Source of the DNA: a virus
Virus record (IMG/VR): IMGVR_UViG_3300037041_000256
Location: 1-30,829 of that record
Direction: 5' to 3' (one strand)
DNA length: 30,829 nucleotides
Below are positions 7,989 to 17,526 of the stretch, piece by piece. The notes under the pieces are model-generated. The model searched no databases. It was not told the DNA's origin and saw only the letters and a list, made by a program, of their open reading frames with translations. The position numbers and the translations under genes are program-made. Position 1 is the stretch's first letter, and each line of letters starts with the position of its first letter.

Positions 7989-10900
7989 ATTATAGGTGTA
8001 CGTTGGAATTTACTTTGAGTGTATTGAATTGTTGCGCTAACTACTGCCGTTTTACCGGTTAACTTGCACGTGATGTACGGTGCTATTTTATTACTTACTA
8101 CTGGCATGTACAAATCAAACAAGCTCGCACCAAATCCACTATAAAATTGGTTAACCAAAATTGGAGTAGAGCTAAACTGAGTTGTTTTATCTTTCCATAA
8201 CATAGAGCTGTATTCTAAGCTTGCTACTCGGCCTGTAAAGTCGGTTACATTATAGTCATATTCAAGTATAGAAATGTATACTTTAACCATCCATACCGTC
8301 TCAGTAGGCATCACTATAGAGCCACCGCTAATACCATCTAACAATAGATTGATATTTGTAGGATTAGCATTTAAAGCACCTAACCCCATAAGCTGAATAA
8401 AGCCATGCTGACTGCGCCCTGGTATAGTTGTTCCAAAGTTGCTTGTTCCATCGTGCCATGTACCTCCACCAAAATGAACGCCTCTTACATCAGCCTCTGC
8501 CCATTTGCCCATTACAGCAGTGCCCTCAAGATTAGGCCGAATAAAGTTTCGATAGCCCATAGCTTGGCTATAATTATTGTTAGGGCTAATATTATGACCT
8601 GAACCACTAACTAAAATTCGCTCGTTATTATTTTCTATCTCAGCTCTATTCACATTGCCCATACCGGTAGCACTCTTTTGGTTACCACTTGTATTAGTGA
8701 TATTGCTACCTCCTGTATTATTTGGTGATCCGATTATACCCGGTCCACCTGGAGTGATTGTACTTGCAAAGCAGCGCCCTTTAGCTGTGCTCCATGTGTA
8801 GCCATAAAACTCGCAACATTCCTGTGAGCCATAGCTTGTATCCCCATCGTAATCTAAAAACTCTACAGCTCCTGTGCTTATGTTAATAGTAGATGGAGTG
8901 TATTGGCATAGCGCTCCAATATCTAACAAGCGCATGAGCTTGCACTTAGTAACTTGCTCTTCTGCTACAATGTAATCTGTTAACTCAATTACTCTCCACC
9001 AAGAATCCTTAATCCAAATCTTATCATTAAATTTTAGCCCAAATACATCAGTTACGGTAAGTTGAAAATAAGCCTCCATTATCTTTTGCTCATCATCGTA
9101 AAGCTCAGAAATATACTCTCTCCAATATCTATCAAACAGCGTATGTAATGGCATAACTTCTATTGGATGCGGAGGAATCTCCTGCCCGAAGTTTAGATCA
9201 TTAGTGCCTATAGCTGTTGGTATAGATTGATAGTGGCTAAGTAAAGGTATAACGGTAAAAGTTGAATCCTCTGCTACCTCATCGTATACCATCACTACAG
9301 CACTTTCTGCAAATGTTCTTCTGTAAAGTATGCGAGGTCCAGGTGTCATAAATTCACCCTTCTCATTAAAATACTTAGGTATAATGTAATTAGTATTAGG
9401 AATTAAATCACATGGTGAAGCTCCAAAAGTTAACTCTACTGTATAATCACTTGTACTAAAATCATTTGCAGGATCATTTAAGCGAAGCTCTCCATAGATA
9501 CGCTGCGCTCCTGTCTTATATTTAGCATTAAAGAAATCACCTTGCTCTTTATAGCTCCACTTTAATACTCTCTTTCTTACATCTGATGCTGGTGTTAAGG
9601 TGATGTCTTTAGATAGATCTAACTTACCGGTCCAATCGTAATCTGCTCCGCTGCCCAAATACTCCACCATTGGAATAATCTCAATAGCATTAGGTAAATT
9701 AGGATTAGGTACAAGCACAGCATTGAACATTTTAAGAATATCTTTAATGTAATCTATCTGCTTCATCTCAGGTGCATTGTTAGCTATCTGCACTGGATAG
9801 GCATAGCTTAAACCACTAACATAAGAGAATTCAAAAAAGCTATTAATGCCAAAGCCATCTGTTTGAATCTCTATTAATGGTGAGCTACCTGGATGCGCTC
9901 TAACCACAACAGTATAAACATCTCCCTGTTGTACATCTAACTGAAAACTACTAAAAACACTAAAAGGATTTACAGGAGTAGTAGGCTGAAATCCTTGAGT
10001 AATATAATTATATTGATAAGATGTAGGACCTACTCCTAATGTAGTTGGAAATGGTATCAAATCAGTTACGCTACCTCTTACACGTTGCAGCATTACATCA
10101 TAAAAGTGCTGAGTATTTGCAGAATATCCTGTAGTATCTACTTCTACCTGCAATTTAATTCTTACACCTGCTTGGAAAGTACCCTGCGCTGTGTAGGCAT
10201 TAGATGCCCAGCTGTTAGATGGATCACTTACCTCATGCCATCCTGTTAATTGTTTCTGATTATAACCATTAGCACCTGCTACATTTAAGTTAAATGCTGT
10301 ATTTGATGTAAAATCTACCTTAAATTTAGCTTCGTCATTACTTAAACCTTCCGTTCTTGGCGCTGTAATATAAGGCACGTACATTTTTTCGAGCTCATCA
10401 TTCAGCGTATCTCCGCTATAAGTAAATCCTGCCTCTGTAATTATCTTATTAAGTAACCATTTAGCCTGAAGTGCTAAAGTTAATTCACCGGTATAGATAG
10501 GATTAACATCACTAAATATCCTTCTACTCCCTATTGCAGTATCCTCACTCCAATTCTGCCCTCTATCAGTTAGCGTGTAACAGATAGCTCCTCCAAATAA
10601 TGTAGATTCATTAATATCATTAATTGTAGCATACTCACTTTCATGAGCTAAATCAGTATAGTCTAATTGACTAATCATCTTATCTCCTACACTGCGAGCT
10701 AAATCAACAGTCTCTCCAAAGAATGCTATAACGAATTCATGTATCTTACCCTGATGCGTGACTGCTTGCTTAAATTGGATATGGCCCTCAGCTATTGGTA
10801 AAGTATTAACGCTAAGCGTTGCATCTATCTTTCTAAGTACGTTAATCTGAGTAGTGTCATTGTTAAGTAAGCTTGGCTCATATTGTTGGCCAAAGAAATC

Positions 10901-11074
10901 TACGTTAGCTTTAGTTGCAGGTATTCTAAACTCTCTTGAGAATGCTCCCCTGGTAGTGAATTCAGAAACGCTATTAAAGTTAGATGAATAGCTGATGCTC
11001 TCATTTTCGTATAGGTCCACCAAGGTAGCAGCTCCATTGCTAGCTGTTACTGTTAACAATACTTCTGCTCTCAT
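7985..11074 (-). CDS. Large distal-tail / baseplate protein with fibre-like C-terminus
   Basis: 1029 residues. The N-terminal region has DLYENESISYSSNFNSVSEF followed by SREFRIPATKANVDFFG. I recall this pattern from large tail proteins of Bacteroidota phages located next to the tape measure. A Cys-rich signature (ECCEFYGYTWSTAKGRC, about 749-765) marks the end of the tail domain. After a Gly/Asn/Ser-rich linker, a head-domain-like section (NYSQAMGYRNFI, about 830) recalls trimeric adhesins. A beta-rich end follows. It probably forms the tail tip or baseplate hub with a receptor-contacting part. Overlap with the upstream stop is ATGA. The exact function is inferred from size and position. Confidence 0.7.
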   Translation of the reverse strand: MRAEVLLTVTASNGAATLVDLYENESISYSSNFNSVSEFTTRGAFSREFRIPATKANVDFFGQQYEPSLLNNDTTQINVLRKIDATLSVNTLPIAEGHIQFKQAVTHQGKIHEFVIAFFGETVDLARSVGDKMISQLDYTDLAHESEYATINDINESTLFGGAICYTLTDRGQNWSEDTAIGSRRIFSDVNPIYTGELTLALQAKWLLNKIITEAGFTYSGDTLNDELEKMYVPYITAPRTEGLSNDEAKFKVDFTSNTAFNLNVAGANGYNQKQLTGWHEVSDPSNSWASNAYTAQGTFQAGVRIKLQVEVDTTGYSANTQHFYDVMLQRVRGSVTDLIPFPTTLGVGPTSYQYNYITQGFQPTTPVNPFSVFSSFQLDVQQGDVYTVVVRAHPGSSPLIEIQTDGFGINSFFEFSYVSGLSYAYPVQIANNAPEMKQIDYIKDILKMFNAVLVPNPNLPNAIEIIPMVEYLGSGADYDWTGKLDLSKDITLTPASDVRKRVLKWSYKEQGDFFNAKYKTGAQRIYGELRLNDPANDFSTSDYTVELTFGASPCDLIPNTNYIIPKYFNEKGEFMTPGPRILYRRTFAESAVVMVYDEVAEDSTFTVIPLLSHYQSIPTAIGTNDLNFGQEIPPHPIEVMPLHTLFDRYWREYISELYDDEQKIMEAYFQLTVTDVFGLKFNDKIWIKDSWWRVIELTDYIVAEEQVTKCKLMRLLDIGALCQYTPSTINISTGAVEFLDYDGDTSYGSQECCEFYGYTWSTAKGRCFASTITPGGPGIIGSPNNTGGSNITNTSGNQKSATGMGNVNRAEIENNNERILVSGSGHNISPNNNYSQAMGYRNFIRPNLEGTAVMGKWAEADVRGVHFGGGTWHDGTSNFGTTIPGRSQHGFIQLMGLGALNANPTNINLLLDGISGGSIVMPTETVWMVKVYISILEYDYNVTDFTGRVASLEYSSMLWKDKTTQFSSTPILVNQFYSGFGASLFDLYMPVVSNKIAPYITCKLTGKTAVVSATIQYTQSKFQRTPII

Positions 11075-12360
11075 GCTGTATAATCGTTACTGAATTTTAA
11101 CATCAATTCTAAATCATTCTTTATGTAGCTACGTGTTTTAATAGCTGTGTAATTATTGCTATCAATCACAACAGGAGTAGCTGAGCCATCAGGATTAATG
11201 ATGTAAACCGATTCACTATAGATTAGATTCTTAAGATATTCAAATTGCCCTTCAGTTAAGAAGTCTGTTCTGATCCGTAGCATCTTCTCTACAAATGGGC
11301 TGCGCTCAGTTAGGCCTCTATCGTAAGTATTAAATGTGAATCCTGCTCCATGATAATCAGCTGTGCCGTAGTTACCTACTACCTTTCTGTAGCGCTTTCT
11401 TTCTACTGAGTAAGATTCCTCAGAGCGTTTAGTAAAATTAAAGTAATCCCATCCACCTCTGCTATTAGTCCATCCTAGTCTAACCTTATCAAATCGGCAT
11501 TCATCTGCTGCTTTAAATACAGCTATTGAGCGAGCGCATGGCGCACTGGCTGAAGTTCTAAAGTTAATTAGGTAATGATTCCATGTAGCTTGCAAGCCAA
11601 ATGCAGCATCTATGTTAGCCGGTAATAGGGGTAAGTGATTAATATAGCCTTCAGCTATTACACATGCTAAAGTATCAGTCTGCAGTAATGATCCTGCTGC
11701 ATTAAATTGTAGTATCTGTAAGTTGTTTATGGCATTTCCAGTTAAGCTTGCGCCATCATCAGCAGGAATAGTAAGCACTCCGTAATCATCATTAAATCCT
11801 GTTATGCCTATAGTGTTAGCGCCTAGTGAGTATTGGCTTAATACATCATCCATAGCGTAAGTGCTACGCACTAAATCACTCATGATGTAGCTTGTGGCTG
11901 AGTCTAATGCAAAGTAAGTAGCAGGATCAGGATTAAAGCCATCACTAATTTGAAACGCTGCATTTATTAATGAAGCTGCTCCTGTCAATGGGTAAGCTGT
12001 AGCCTGCTTTTCAAATACACCAAGCACCTCATAGCCTTCATAAATGTTAGTAGCTACAGTCATGATATTGCGAGCTGTGTAATCATCTTGCACCGTTGTG
12101 GATGCGAATAGAGAAGGCACAGCATCAGTGCTGTTAACTCCTAAATCCATCTTAGAATAGACCACAGGATAAAGGTCAAACACTAACGCACCGTTTAAGT
12201 TAGGCTGCACGTAAAAAGTATTAGCTGCTCCTCCGTTAACACTTACCTCTACTACATATCTAAAGCCAGGCTGCCCTATGTTAGAGGATGTAGCTACCAC
12301 TATCAGTTTTTGCTTTAGTGCTGTGTATGAATAAGGTTGTTGTTCTATTATAATTGCCAT
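11071..12360 (-). CDS. Distal tail-like structural protein
   Basis: 429 residues, beta-rich. It opens with MAIIIEQQPYSYTALKQKL and has an immunoglobulin-like N-terminal part (FRYVVEVSVNGGAANTFYV). The C-terminal third includes LGWTNSRGGWDYFNFTKRSEESYSVERKRYRK, which I recall as a conserved block in tail proteins of Bacteroidota phages. Its start overlaps the previous stop (TAATG) and its stop overlaps the next start (ATGA). The position between a gp10-like protein and the large distal protein suggests a Dit-like or baseplate wedge role. Confidence is moderate on tail association, low on the exact part. Confidence 0.6.
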   Translation of the reverse strand: MAIIIEQQPYSYTALKQKLIVVATSSNIGQPGFRYVVEVSVNGGAANTFYVQPNLNGALVFDLYPVVYSKMDLGVNSTDAVPSLFASTTVQDDYTARNIMTVATNIYEGYEVLGVFEKQATAYPLTGAASLINAAFQISDGFNPDPATYFALDSATSYIMSDLVRSTYAMDDVLSQYSLGANTIGITGFNDDYGVLTIPADDGASLTGNAINNLQILQFNAAGSLLQTDTLACVIAEGYINHLPLLPANIDAAFGLQATWNHYLINFRTSASAPCARSIAVFKAADECRFDKVRLGWTNSRGGWDYFNFTKRSEESYSVERKRYRKVVGNYGTADYHGAGFTFNTYDRGLTERSPFVEKMLRIRTDFLTEGQFEYLKNLIYSESVYIINPDGSATPVVIDSNNYTAIKTRSYIKNDLELMLKFSNDYTA

Positions 12361-12983
12361 TATACAGGTTTAATATTAGTTAGTTTTCGTGTCTGATTTA
12401 ATATGTAGACATTTACAGCGTCAGCCATTGCCTCATTTAATCGGCTACCATATTCAGGTAGTGTTTCTAAATAGGCATCTCTCCAATAATACAGAGGAGC
12501 TATACCCTTCTTTTCAATACTCTTAGCCATTGCTATTGCTACACCTAAGCGCTTCTGCTCATCTTTGTTAACTGCGCTCTTAGCGAACTTAGTCATCTTG
12601 CCAGTGTCTCCCATTGCACGTAATCTAATCTTCTTTAGATTCATCCAATTCAGAATATCAGGTACCGGAGGCTTAGCTGCTCCTGCTGCAAAGCGTGTAT
12701 CTATCCCTTTATAGTTACTCTCTTTACCCTGTCTACCATACTCTACCCACTTGCCGTAATCAGCTGATGAGTTGAATGAGATAGATGGAGTAGTACCGGT
12801 AACATCCATGTCATAATACAATGAAGCTGCGAGTGTACCTGTAGTATTAGCTTTGCGCTTCTTTCCGTATCTTGTTTGCTGGATACGAATGTTTGAGCGT
12901 GCCCGATCAGTAACGGTCTCACCAAAATCTAAGAGCACATCATACAGTGCTCCCTGTTCAAATAGTTCAGCTAAGATGCTCAT
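12360..12983 (-). CDS. HK97 gp10-like head-tail/tail completion protein
   Basis: 207 residues, basic. The segment TTGTLAASLYYDM followed by SISFNSSADYGKWVEYGRQ has the pattern of the HK97 gp10 group. In that group a helix, an SLxxxM-type strand and a YGxxVEYG motif sit together. These proteins usually cap the tail or join it to the neck. A C-terminal extension (about 90-207) is rich in Lys and Ala and is longer than in compact members. Here the gene is inside the tail cluster, after the fibre and far from the portal, which is unusual for the family. Confidence 0.6.
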   Translation of the reverse strand: MSILAELFEQGALYDVLLDFGETVTDRARSNIRIQQTRYGKKRKANTTGTLAASLYYDMDVTGTTPSISFNSSADYGKWVEYGRQGKESNYKGIDTRFAAGAAKPPVPDILNWMNLKKIRLRAMGDTGKMTKFAKSAVNKDEQKRLGVAIAMAKSIEKKGIAPLYYWRDAYLETLPEYGSRLNEAMADAVNVYILNQTRKLTNIKPV

Positions 12984-13001
12984 AGTTATTCGCTCTGTTC
13001 G

Positions 13002-13160
13002 TTAGGCATCGCCTTTCAGTCGCTTGAGTTCCTCAAACATTTCAAGAAGTTGCGCTTCTTTTTGAGCTATCAATTCTTCTTGCGTTGGTTCGTCTACTTC
13101 GATGAACTCAACTCTTACAAGTCCTGTTTCATTATAAATTTCTTTTCTTATCTGTGCCAT
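13002..13160 (-). CDS. Small helical protein after the tail fibre
   Basis: 52 residues: MAQIRKEIYNETGLVRVEF, then a Glu/Gln/Lys-rich amphipathic helix (EELIAQKEAQLLEMFEELKR). It starts 20 bases after the fibre stop and ends before the gp10-like gene. Many phages place a small assembly chaperone or accessory just after a fibre gene, and the helix-rich composition fits that, but I cannot assign a family. An AT-rich leader precedes its ATG. Confidence 0.55.
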   Translation of the reverse strand: MAQIRKEIYNETGLVRVEFIEVDEPTQEELIAQKEAQLLEMFEELKRLKGDA

Positions 13161-13179
13161 ATTTTTTTATTTTAAAATT

Positions 13180-16100
13180 TTATTCTTCAGTAATGATGCT
13201 TAGAAAAACAGCAGGACAGTTAATACTTTGTGGTATAAAAAAAGCTGGATTAACTGTAGCAGGTACAGAACCATAAGCATAAGATGTTGTTGACAAAAAC
13301 CAATTCGTTGCACCGCTTTCATTATCTGTTACGGGAATCATAGAATTAGGACTATACTGAGTTAATGTAGGTCCTACTGCACTTGTCATAGTTCCAATCC
13401 AATATTTTGTCCCTTTAGTAAATCCACTAAAATAATTGAAGTCATATTTTGGACCTGTTGATGAACAGGACATACTAGGACCTTCATATAATTTGGTAAG
13501 AGGTCTTCCTCCTGAATCTGAAAATATAACAATTTTGCAATTTACAGCAGATGCAGTTGTAACATTTATTATAAACGCTCTTACAGCACCAACCAGAGGC
13601 AATAAAAAATCATTGTTAGGAACAAACGGCATTAATGTAATTCTGTTTGTAGCAGTAGTACAAGTAGTGTTAGCTGCGCTATTGGTTTTTAATCCGTATG
13701 TATAATCTTGTATAGGTTGTGTTATAAGGTGTGGTCCTCCTGCGGTACCACCTCCTCCTCCTCCACTATATTGAGGGATGTTTAAGGTAGCACCTGTTAA
13801 AGTAGCTGCGCCACTTGTCCCTGTTGTGGTTAAAGTCAACGCTGCTTGCTTGTTATTGAAAGTAGTCCAATTCGCAGCAGTTAACGCTCCTCTATTTGTA
13901 GCAGAAGCATCAGGTACATTCAAGGTTATTACAGGCGTTGTTGTTCCATTTGCAACCGTTGAACTTAAATTCGTTCCTGTTGTTCCAAGTGTCAACGCTG
14001 CTACGCTTGTAACCGTTCCACTTCCTCCTCCTCCTCCAACAACCAAATCACCACTACCAAGAATTGAATTACCGTTGATTGTCTTGATGTTAGTAGCACT
14101 AACAAGTGTTGCTTGTTTAGCGTTTAACGCAGTTTGTGTTGCGGTTGAGATAGGCTTGTTAAGGTCAGTTGTATTGTCTACATTGGCTAATCCTACTGCT
14201 GTTTTATCTAACGTTTGAAAAGTCTTATCACCTCTATAATACTGACCTGTTGTTCCTGCTGTTATTGTTGGTTCAACTGCTATATTCCCACTACCAAGTA
14301 AAGATGTAGAGTTGATTGTCTTAATATTAGTACCACTAACTAACGCTGCTTGTTTGTTGTTAAACGTTGTCCAATCTGCGCTGCTTAAATAACCATTCAC
14401 TAAACTAGTGGCGGCAGGCATACTAATAGCAGGCGTTGTTCCTCCCGAAGATACAACAGGAGCAGTACCTGTTACTGATGTTACACCGCCAATATATTGC
14501 GGAATGTTCAAAGTGTTTCCTACTAACGTTGACGCTCCACTTGTTCCTGTGGTAGTTAGCGTTATTGTACCTTGCTTAGCGTTTAACGCTGTTTGCGTTG
14601 CTGTGCTTATTGGTTTATTTGCGTCGCTGGTGTTGTCAACATTCGCCAAACCTACCGCTGTTTTATCTAATGTTTGAAACGTCTTATCCCCTCTGTAATA
14701 TTGTCCCGTTGTTCCTGCGGTAATCGTTGGCTCTACCGCTATGTTACCACTACCTAAAAGAGTAGTGCTATTGATAGTCTTTATGTTAGTGCCGCTAACA
14801 AGAGCGTTCTGCTTATTGTTGAAGGTTGTCCAATCTGTAGAACTTAATGCACCTGTTACACTCGTAGATGCTAAAGCTAATGACAAAGCCTGTGTACTTA
14901 ATGACAATCCGTTTGCAGTACCTATTGTAACTGCGTTATGTCTTGCAGCAGTATTAGCAGCTACATTTGTGTTTGCGTTAACTCTTGCTTCTGTGTAGTA
15001 CAAGTTTGTTACTTCGGATATGTCCGCTGTGGTTAAACTTACTGCTCCAGTAAAGCCATTTACTGATGAAACAGCATCAGTATTATCTACTTTATCCCAA
15101 GTAGTACCGTTGAATACTGCCCAATCTCCAATCTGCCAAGCCGTAATTCCGTTTAAGTTTGTAGAACCTGCTACGTTTACTATGTAGTAATAACCTTTAG
15201 TTCCTACGGAACTTGTTAATGTAGGTGTATTTGTAGACGCATTCCATACACCTTGAAAAGTAACCCCACCTAATAACCCCGATATTTGATTTTGAACTTT
15301 ACCAAATGCTAATAAAATACTATCTGTATCTGCAATAGTGCCGCCACCTGCTAAATTTAGTCCTGTAAGCACTTTGCCTATAACGGCTGAATTGCTTAAA
15401 GTCGTATTAACACTTCCTGGTCCTGTGGCAGTAGCTTCACCAGTTAACGCAGTAATATAATTACCTGATGCTTGTTTGTTATTAAACGTAGTCCAATCTG
15501 CTGAACTTAATGCGCCTCTATTGGCTGCGCTTGCTGTTGGAAGGTTAAACGTATGCGTACTTGTCGCTGATGAGATACCGAAGTCAGTGCCACTTGTTCC
15601 TGTTGCGAAGTTCTGCACCTGTGCCGTTAAGCCATTCAATGCAGTAACACCTGTTGAGAAGGTAGTTATTACTTGACAAAGATGACTGTTCTCGGTGTGA
15701 AGTTTAATTGTTCTGCCCGAGTGCGTAACGTAGATTCTAACCGCTAATCTATCAGTAGCCGCTAACGTAGTTTGAGGTATAGCTAACGCACTAACATAAA
15801 GGTCTATTGCCGTTCCGTTGGTGATGCCTTCGGGAGTAGCTGAATTAGACGCTATTAAAGATAAGGTTGCTCCATCCCATTTATACAATTCAATATAAAA
15901 TGAAGGAGTGCCACCGCTACTGGATGCGCTGAAATATGTTTCAAAGTTCCAATTTCCTGCTGGTATTTCTAACTGATTCGGTACATTCGCATCTGTAATA
16001 AAAGACTGAATGTAACCATTTGCTGCTATTGTGAAATCTGTTCCTGCACCTAAGATAGGAGTTCTGTCCATTTCCTTAAATGCTACACCGCCAAATGTTC

Positions 16101-17511
16101 CTTGCGCTACTGATCCGTTTAAGTAGAAAGATAACGAAGCACCTCCGCCTGATGAAGCAGGAAAGTTAGCTAAACTGCCATCACCTCTGAGATATTGCAG
16201 AGTAGTTCCAGTTGGTGTGTTGAACTTGCCGTTGAAAATTAACCAATCACTCGAAAGTAAATATCCATTAGTCGTGCCATTAGCAGATGACATAGATAAA
16301 TTAGGAGTAGATCCACCTGTAGATGACATTGGAGCAGTAGCCGTAACAGCCGTAACCGTTCCACCTGAAGGTGCATTATTGGTAATGGTAAAGTTCGGAT
16401 ATGTACCCGTTACTGCTATACCACTCCCTGCCGTCAAAGCCACTACCTGATCGGGAGCTGAGTTAGTTACCGTAATGCTTCCGCTACTTGTTACCGGGCT
16501 ACCGCTTACGCTTATTCCCGTTCCTGCCGTTACACCTACGCTTGTTACTGTTCCATTTGTCAGCGTTGGCTTGTTTAATATCTGCGCTACCCCACTCGTT
16601 GCGTTCCAATCGGAGTTGACCTGAGCTGCAGGGATAGTAGGCTTATTGAGAATCTGAGCTACTCCACTAACTGCATTCCAATCGCTATTAACTTGGGCCG
16701 CTGGTATAGTCGGCTTGTTATCTAAATCATCATAGTCATTACTAAAGGCAGTAGCTCCTAAATCAGCAGTGTTAGCCTTTAAAGCTATCTCAGCTTGCAG
16801 AGCTGCAATGTCATCCACTATAGAAATGATAACAGCGCAATCAGGTAGAGTCTCACAGGTCAGTCCTATGTTATCTATCAGCTGATGCCATCCTTTTACA
16901 CCTTCAGCATCTGTACCATAATAGTAAGTGTTGCCTGGAGTTTCCTCGTCATTAACTAATGAGACATTAAAGCCCTGCTGAGTGATGCTCTTAATGAATG
17001 TAAGATAGTTATTTGCTTCGCTTGGTGAATCTGTAGGAGTGTTATAGTTCCAGCTCGCAGGGATAGAACAGGCTGACCAATCATAGTCTAAGCTCAGTTC
17101 TATTATCCCTGTTACACCGGTTAAGGTGTGAGTGTACTGCTCTACAAATGGCTCAGCATTTACCGGGCGAGTAAGCACTACATCTGAGCCGAACATATTG
17201 CCCAGGTAAATCTCGTTTATTAAATCTTGAAATATCAGTGAGCAGTCAGTAATACTCTCCGCTTGATAGCCTGTCTTATCTTCCTTATCTCTTGGTAGAT
17301 CACTAATGAATATCTCAAAGCTGAAGCTCCGAGTACCTGGTGCGTAGTTAATAGCACGTGGCTTAACGTGCAGCCAAGGCCACTCTGCCTCTTTCTCTAA
17401 ATCGGCTTGGCTAATCTCACCATGAGTAAACCTACGCAGCTGAAAGTGTCCTGCTGCAAATTGTCTAAAACGGTCTACTATGACGTTATATGTATAATTG
17501 ATTGTGCTCAT
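13180..17511 (-). CDS. Tail fibre with tail-terminator-like N-terminal domain
   Basis: 1443 residues. Residues 1-150 form a separate domain with AAGHFQLRRFTHGE, EWPWLHVKP and LSLDYDWSACSIP. This recalls a free-standing tail-completion-type protein of Bacteroidota phages. It is followed by a junction (150-250) and then repeat-rich fibre. Two copies of KPTIPAAQVNSDWNA and a third partial one occur at 266-316. LSSxDWTTFNNKQ-like units occur at about 419, 668, 889, 1042 and 1210. An 88-residue block is duplicated (893-980 and 1046-1133). A Gly-rich hinge (about 1158-1164 and 1249-1258) precedes a C-terminal globular receptor-binding candidate (about 1260-1443). It would attach at the tail tip and bind the host surface. 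The start follows an AT-rich leader. Confidence 0.8.
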   Translation of the reverse strand: MSTINYTYNVIVDRFRQFAAGHFQLRRFTHGEISQADLEKEAEWPWLHVKPRAINYAPGTRSFSFEIFISDLPRDKEDKTGYQAESITDCSLIFQDLINEIYLGNMFGSDVVLTRPVNAEPFVEQYTHTLTGVTGIIELSLDYDWSACSIPASWNYNTPTDSPSEANNYLTFIKSITQQGFNVSLVNDEETPGNTYYYGTDAEGVKGWHQLIDNIGLTCETLPDCAVIISIVDDIAALQAEIALKANTADLGATAFSNDYDDLDNKPTIPAAQVNSDWNAVSGVAQILNKPTIPAAQVNSDWNATSGVAQILNKPTLTNGTVTSVGVTAGTGISVSGSPVTSSGSITVTNSAPDQVVALTAGSGIAVTGTYPNFTITNNAPSGGTVTAVTATAPMSSTGGSTPNLSMSSANGTTNGYLLSSDWLIFNGKFNTPTGTTLQYLRGDGSLANFPASSGGGASLSFYLNGSVAQGTFGGVAFKEMDRTPILGAGTDFTIAANGYIQSFITDANVPNQLEIPAGNWNFETYFSASSSGGTPSFYIELYKWDGATLSLIASNSATPEGITNGTAIDLYVSALAIPQTTLAATDRLAVRIYVTHSGRTIKLHTENSHLCQVITTFSTGVTALNGLTAQVQNFATGTSGTDFGISSATSTHTFNLPTASAANRGALSSADWTTFNNKQASGNYITALTGEATATGPGSVNTTLSNSAVIGKVLTGLNLAGGGTIADTDSILLAFGKVQNQISGLLGGVTFQGVWNASTNTPTLTSSVGTKGYYYIVNVAGSTNLNGITAWQIGDWAVFNGTTWDKVDNTDAVSSVNGFTGAVSLTTADISEVTNLYYTEARVNANTNVAANTAARHNAVTIGTANGLSLSTQALSLALASTSVTGALSSTDWTTFNNKQNALVSGTNIKTINSTTLLGSGNIAVEPTITAGTTGQYYRGDKTFQTLDKTAVGLANVDNTSDANKPISTATQTALNAKQGTITLTTTGTSGASTLVGNTLNIPQYIGGVTSVTGTAPVVSSGGTTPAISMPAATSLVNGYLSSADWTTFNNKQAALVSGTNIKTINSTSLLGSGNIAVEPTITAGTTGQYYRGDKTFQTLDKTAVGLANVDNTTDLNKPISTATQTALNAKQATLVSATNIKTINGNSILGSGDLVVGGGGGSGTVTSVAALTLGTTGTNLSSTVANGTTTPVITLNVPDASATNRGALTAANWTTFNNKQAALTLTTTGTSGAATLTGATLNIPQYSGGGGGGTAGGPHLITQPIQDYTYGLKTNSAANTTCTTATNRITLMPFVPNNDFLLPLVGAVRAFIINVTTASAVNCKIVIFSDSGGRPLTKLYEGPSMSCSSTGPKYDFNYFSGFTKGTKYWIGTMTSAVGPTLTQYSPNSMIPVTDNESGATNWFLSTTSYAYGSVPATVNPAFFIPQSINCPAVFLSIITEE
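14113..14835 (-). repeat. Duplicated 88-codon block inside the fibre gene
   Basis: Residues 893-980 (14572-14835) and 1046-1133 (14113-14376) match at 84 of 88 positions. They share GTNIKTINST, GQYYRGDKTFQTLDKT and AVGLANVDNT. In a 90-base sample covering the central part, the DNA differs at about 14 positions, all silent. A third, partial copy lies at 1132-1158. The DNA has drifted while the protein stayed fixed. Confidence 0.85.
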
Positions 17512-17526
17512 ATCTTATAGTGTAAA

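Noticed and set aside
14113-14835. CRISPR-like array in the fibre
   Set aside because: The repeats are long, coding and diverged at silent sites, with no short spacers.
13436-16450. Long plus-strand open frames opposite the fibre gene
   Set aside because: They mirror the Thr/Ala/Asn-rich repeat codons of the fibre. They have Val/Pro/Leu-rich low-complexity products, no leaders and no partners.
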